Of a stretch of 64,000 bases of DNA, positions 60,687-64,000 are shown one piece after another. The position numbers were made by a program, and so were the translations under genes. The first letter of the stretch is position 1. Every line of letters starts with the position of its first letter. Under the pieces are notes generated by a model. The model was not told where the DNA came from. It made no database searches and saw only the letters and a list, made by a program, of their open reading frames with translations. The stretch spans positions 219,001-283,000 of the forward strand of contig JACVVK020000285.1 in the NCBI GenBank assembly GCA_018292915.2, in the 5' to 3' direction. The stretch comes from Batillaria attramentaria (Eukaryota > Mollusca > Gastropoda > Batillariidae).

Positions 60687-61531
60687 CCCGGATACATGGC
60701 ATTACAAAAGAACGACCGTGACGACAGCAGGTGATTAAATGGAAACAACATAATGGGCTGGTGGCCATCTTGTTAGGCTGTACGGTAGTTCCAACTCTCA
60801 TCGAGGAATACCTGAAGTGTCAAAACAAGAGTTTGAAACACGAGAAAGTAATGAGCAAAAACGTCAAAGTCCTGGGTGTTTTACACCCGGCTCATGTGGA
60901 TTGCTCAACGACAAAACAAATACACACAGAAACCAAAACCATCACAACCACCGACAACAACAAACTGGAAACAGCGGTTCTAGACTTGTATGAATGTAAA
61001 CCAATGCCATAATACAAGTGATAACAGGACACGGTGCTGGTTAAAAAAAGGAAATGCTTTATGTATTAAAACAACATTTCAGGGAAAATGCAAGAGGGGG
61101 GAGGTCTATACTTAAATTCATATTTAAAGATTCATTCCGTTACTATTTTCAAAGCATTCTGTACAATAAAGTGATTATAAAGCGTTCAAAATCAGCACAG
61201 AGAGGCGATGTCTATGAAACCCAAGTTACATGTACGAATAACAAAATTTCATTCTCACAGAGAGAGAGAGAGAGAGAGAGAGAGAATGTTTCGCCACTGT
61301 CTGCCATTGTATTCAGCTCAAGGGAAACAACTTCGTGGGAATATTTTCATACACAAGAGCTGTCCCTCGTTTTCCATTACAAAAATAAATCACCGTTGCA
61401 AAACTGCTCAAACAGGCGGTTTTTATCGGCTAAACTGACCTTCACACCTAGACTGTTCAATCTTTGCATCAGTCTGCTCGCCCTGAGAAGTTGTATTGCA
61501 AGAAACGGTGAAATTTGACCGACCTGTTTGC

Positions 61532-61839
61532 CTACGTCTTCGAGTTTTGTGTACGCGAAGTCTTCCGGGGGAACTTGAGCTTCCGTTTGCACAGTGGCAC
61601 TGGCCGGATATGGCTCCGGTTAAACTTCTGTTGGCGATGGACGCAGACAGCAGCTTTGACGGCTCTCCTGTACCTAGGGAGGGCCTGTGCAAATGTTGCC
61701 GAAGACTCTTTGGCGTCGTCACGGATGGCTGTTGTCGCGGTCATGCTGGAAAGGCTGTTGTCGTTGGCTTGGACTGAGCTACATGCCCAGGATGTGGATC
61801 GGTCTAAGCCTCGGTCTCCCGTCAGAAAACCGTCGTCCT

Positions 61840-61889
<50 letters not shown>

Positions 61890-64000
61890 ACAAAATTTGC
61901 TTGAGACATCATTTTGGTCATTTTGATGATCCCATACAACCATAATCCACTTTCAGTTACATGCCCTCCGCCCTGCTCTTTCCATCCCACCCCTTCCGTA
62001 AACCCTCTTCTCATTTTTAGGAATGTTTTAACATTCTTGGTTCTTCTCTCCCTGAAGTAGTACATGTATCTAGTTCAAAAGGCAATCTTTTCATGCTTGA
62101 AATTTTTTTTATTCAGGTTGGTTTTTTTTTTTCCTCTTTTTCCTCAAAATAAGCTCTGAAAACAACTGGCAATTCCAACTGTAATTGTTTAAAAAAAAAA
62201 GCGTTTTGCTTTTCGGTGAGTTATTTACTTGTGTACTTCTTAATTTTTATTTTCTGAAATTTTCGTGTCGTTCAATAACAATTCTCTCGATTCTTCCATA
62301 AATCTTGATACTGTGGACTGTCTTTGCGACACCTGATATAATCAGATTCTTTCCAAAAGAAATCAATTGCACCGTTGTCAACGATAAAGTGTGTTATCAT
62401 TCTTAGGTACTCACCTTGCTGCCCCAGTCGGTGAAGTGACTGGGCATCGGAATGTTGTCAAGTTGGTAATTCCCTTCAGATTCGTTCTTGAAATGTTCCT
62501 GTTGCAGCCATGACCCAACCTGTAACGTTATTTGTGCACTGTATACTGCAACTGTATGATAAAGTTTATATCAAAAACACACAGAGCGTGAAGTTTCTGT
62601 CGGATTATGCACGACAATATACCTCACTTAGCTTGAATTATGAAATTATGAGTGGTTACAATGCAGCTTTGAGAGGCATAATAAGGGGAATGCCACAGAA
62701 CACAACTTTCCCTGACGAGAAACAAACAAGAAGTTAGACAAGAAAACAACAAATTCTACAACAATAAGCACAAGAACAACAACAACAACAACATGGAAAC
62801 TCATGATATTCTTAAGTTGGGCATAAAATTAGTGCTGATGCCCACTTAGTAAAGCAGCAAGTAGCAGCAGCAACATCAGTCTTGTTATTTGCTTGCACGC
62901 TAAATACAATTAAGAGAAAACGTTCTTTACATAGAGTGGTCACCAAAAATGGCTATCAGTTGGTACCCACTTTGATGACACTTTGACTAAACCAGCTTAG
63001 CGAGTCGTGGTTCTACCTTGTGTATGAAAACGAAGCGGGGATGTTGGCAGCGAATCCATGGAACTCTTGCAGGTGCATGGCAGGCCACGTGACACTATGT
63101 TATGAAAGTCGTCTGGAGCCGCCATGCAGTATTTGTCCAAAGTTTTTTTGATGCTACGTTTCAGCCGTTCGACTTGAGCCTCCGAGACGTTTCCTAATGC
63201 CCCAAAGATCCGAGCCCATTTTTCCTCTTTTTTGCATGCATTGGCGACGATTGCACTGTCAACCAGTCAATAAATAAAATGGAATGAAATGAATAAATCG
63301 ATCAAAATTCAACCAAGCAATCTGTAAGCAATCAGTCAATCAATCATATTTACGACAGGAAGCGCGAAGTGCGGCTCTGTCACACTGTACCCAACCACGT
63401 GGACCCCCATAGCATCACCATAATTATCATCCACATCTTCATTATAATGCTCGAAAAAAATTGTTCCACCTTTCGAACCAGCCTTGGATTCTACCTGTAA
63501 CCTGGGGCTGGGAGGAACGCCACGAGCTGGCGAAGAATTTGGGCAGCCAAAAAGAAAAAAATCAATAAACAAACCAAACTAAAAACAAAACAACAACAAC
63601 AACAAACGAATAAAAACACAAAAACCCCAAAGCAAAACAAGCAACCCAAACAACAAGAAAGCAACAACTGAAAACAAAGTGAAAAACCGGCAACAAAACA
63701 GTAATAAATAAACAAATACCAAACAATTACCCCCCCCCCCCCAAAAAAAAAAAAAAAAAAAAAAAACCAAACCAAACAAACAAACAAACAAACAAAAACA
63801 GACAAAATAGAAGAGCGATTAAAAAAAAAAAAAAAAAAAAAACATCCGCAGAATCTACCTGTATTCATCCAGCGACAGGCAGCCCTGGTGGTAGAGCATG
63901 TCTGCCATCGTAGCCGGGCGAATTCGGTTTTGGATGGCGTGATGCAGGCATTCCTCCTTGGCAACAGCTGGTTGCCGCGTTGTGTCACCAGCCCCTGTTT
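61532..64000 (-). CDS. Tandem CARD-like (death-fold) protein, copy 6, partial, frame conflict
   Basis: Exons in transcript order: 64000-63859 (exon 3, cut by the window edge), 63255-63017, 62519-62415 and 61837-61532. Exon 3 shows ECLHHAIQNRIR, PATMADMLYHQG, LSLDEY. Exon 4 gives KKEEKWARIFGAL and DKYCMAAPDDFHNI, ending GLPCTC. Exon 5 starts VGSWLQQEHFKN and exon 6 ends KRKLKFPRKTSRTQNSKT, a basic end. Exon 4 is 239 nt, not 238: its donor (CAAG|GTAGAA) leaves phase 1, whereas exon 5 needs phase 0, so joining them hits a stop. The extra base lies between the GLPCTC codons and the donor. The copy is a pseudogene, uses another exon, or carries a sequence error. A second frame at 61592-61377 (EDFAYTKLEDVGKQVGQ) also looks protein-like. 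Confidence 0.6.

Noticed and set aside
60731..61012. 93-codon plus-strand ORF with Thr/Lys-rich end
   Set aside because: It overlaps a segment repeated at 19752-19832, where the frame is not preserved, so coding is unlikely.
63491..63988. 165-codon minus ORF over the copy 6 exon
   Set aside because: Most of it reads poly-A/C low-complexity intron (Phe/Cys/Leu runs) in a frame other than that of the exon.

Overview
The window is animal nuclear DNA. Introns follow GT-AG rules, coding density is low, dinucleotide microsatellites are everywhere, and there are many tRNA-derived SINEs, truncated LINEs (RTE-, CR1/L2- and jockey-type), a Tc1 element, a Mutator-like fragment, a Penelope-like fold-back element and a solo LTR. 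The repeat mix, including arrays built on TGACCTTGA / CAAGGTCA motifs, fits a lophotrochozoan and most likely a mollusc (probably a gastropod). That is an inference from general familiarity; no search was run.

The core is a cluster of six paralogous multi-exon genes that fill most of 13.9-64 kb: copy 1 (+, 13.9-18.9 kb), copy 2 (-, 25.3-21.5 kb), copy 3 (+, 29.8-36.3 kb), copy 4 (+, 40.8-45.1 kb), copy 5 (-, 53.1-46.9 kb) and copy 6 (-, runs off the right edge to 61.5 kb). All share one exon plan with conserved intron phases: a short first exon (phase 1), a ~170-nt exon, a ~257-269-nt exon, a ~230-241-nt exon, then variable C-terminal exons. Exons 1-3 encode a helical domain with a CARD/death-fold-like pattern (RAILPEFLRVVDP ... 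QARKLFILL ... APELC). The end of exon 3 plus exon 4 encode a second helical domain of similar spacing that ends in a family signature, G[LF][PQ]C[TS]C. The summed exons of copies 1, 2 and 5 give uninterrupted proteins of 384, 448 and 742 aa, which supports the models.

The C-termini differ in a way that suggests different cell addresses. Copy 1 has a polybasic stretch plus a CaaX box (CLIS). Copies 2 and 4 have a single C-terminal transmembrane helix, an outline resembling MAVS-type adaptors. Copy 3 has a KKRKR basic end. Copy 5 has a long Ser/Thr/Glu-rich region and a helical tail. Copy 6 has a basic end and a frame conflict. I read the locus as an expanded family of putative innate-immunity or cell-death adaptors; this function is inferred.

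The left 13.8 kb holds no gene I can support except a possible partial exon at the very edge and transposon remnants: a jockey-type LINE end, a Harbinger-type Myb-like ORF, a 5'-truncated RTE with target-site duplication into which a Penelope-like fold-back element has inserted, and a decayed Mutator-like transposase. The stretches between the paralogues (18.9-21.4, 25.3-29.8, 36.3-40.8, 45.1-46.9 and 53.1-61.5 kb) are repeats and unassigned non-coding sequence.
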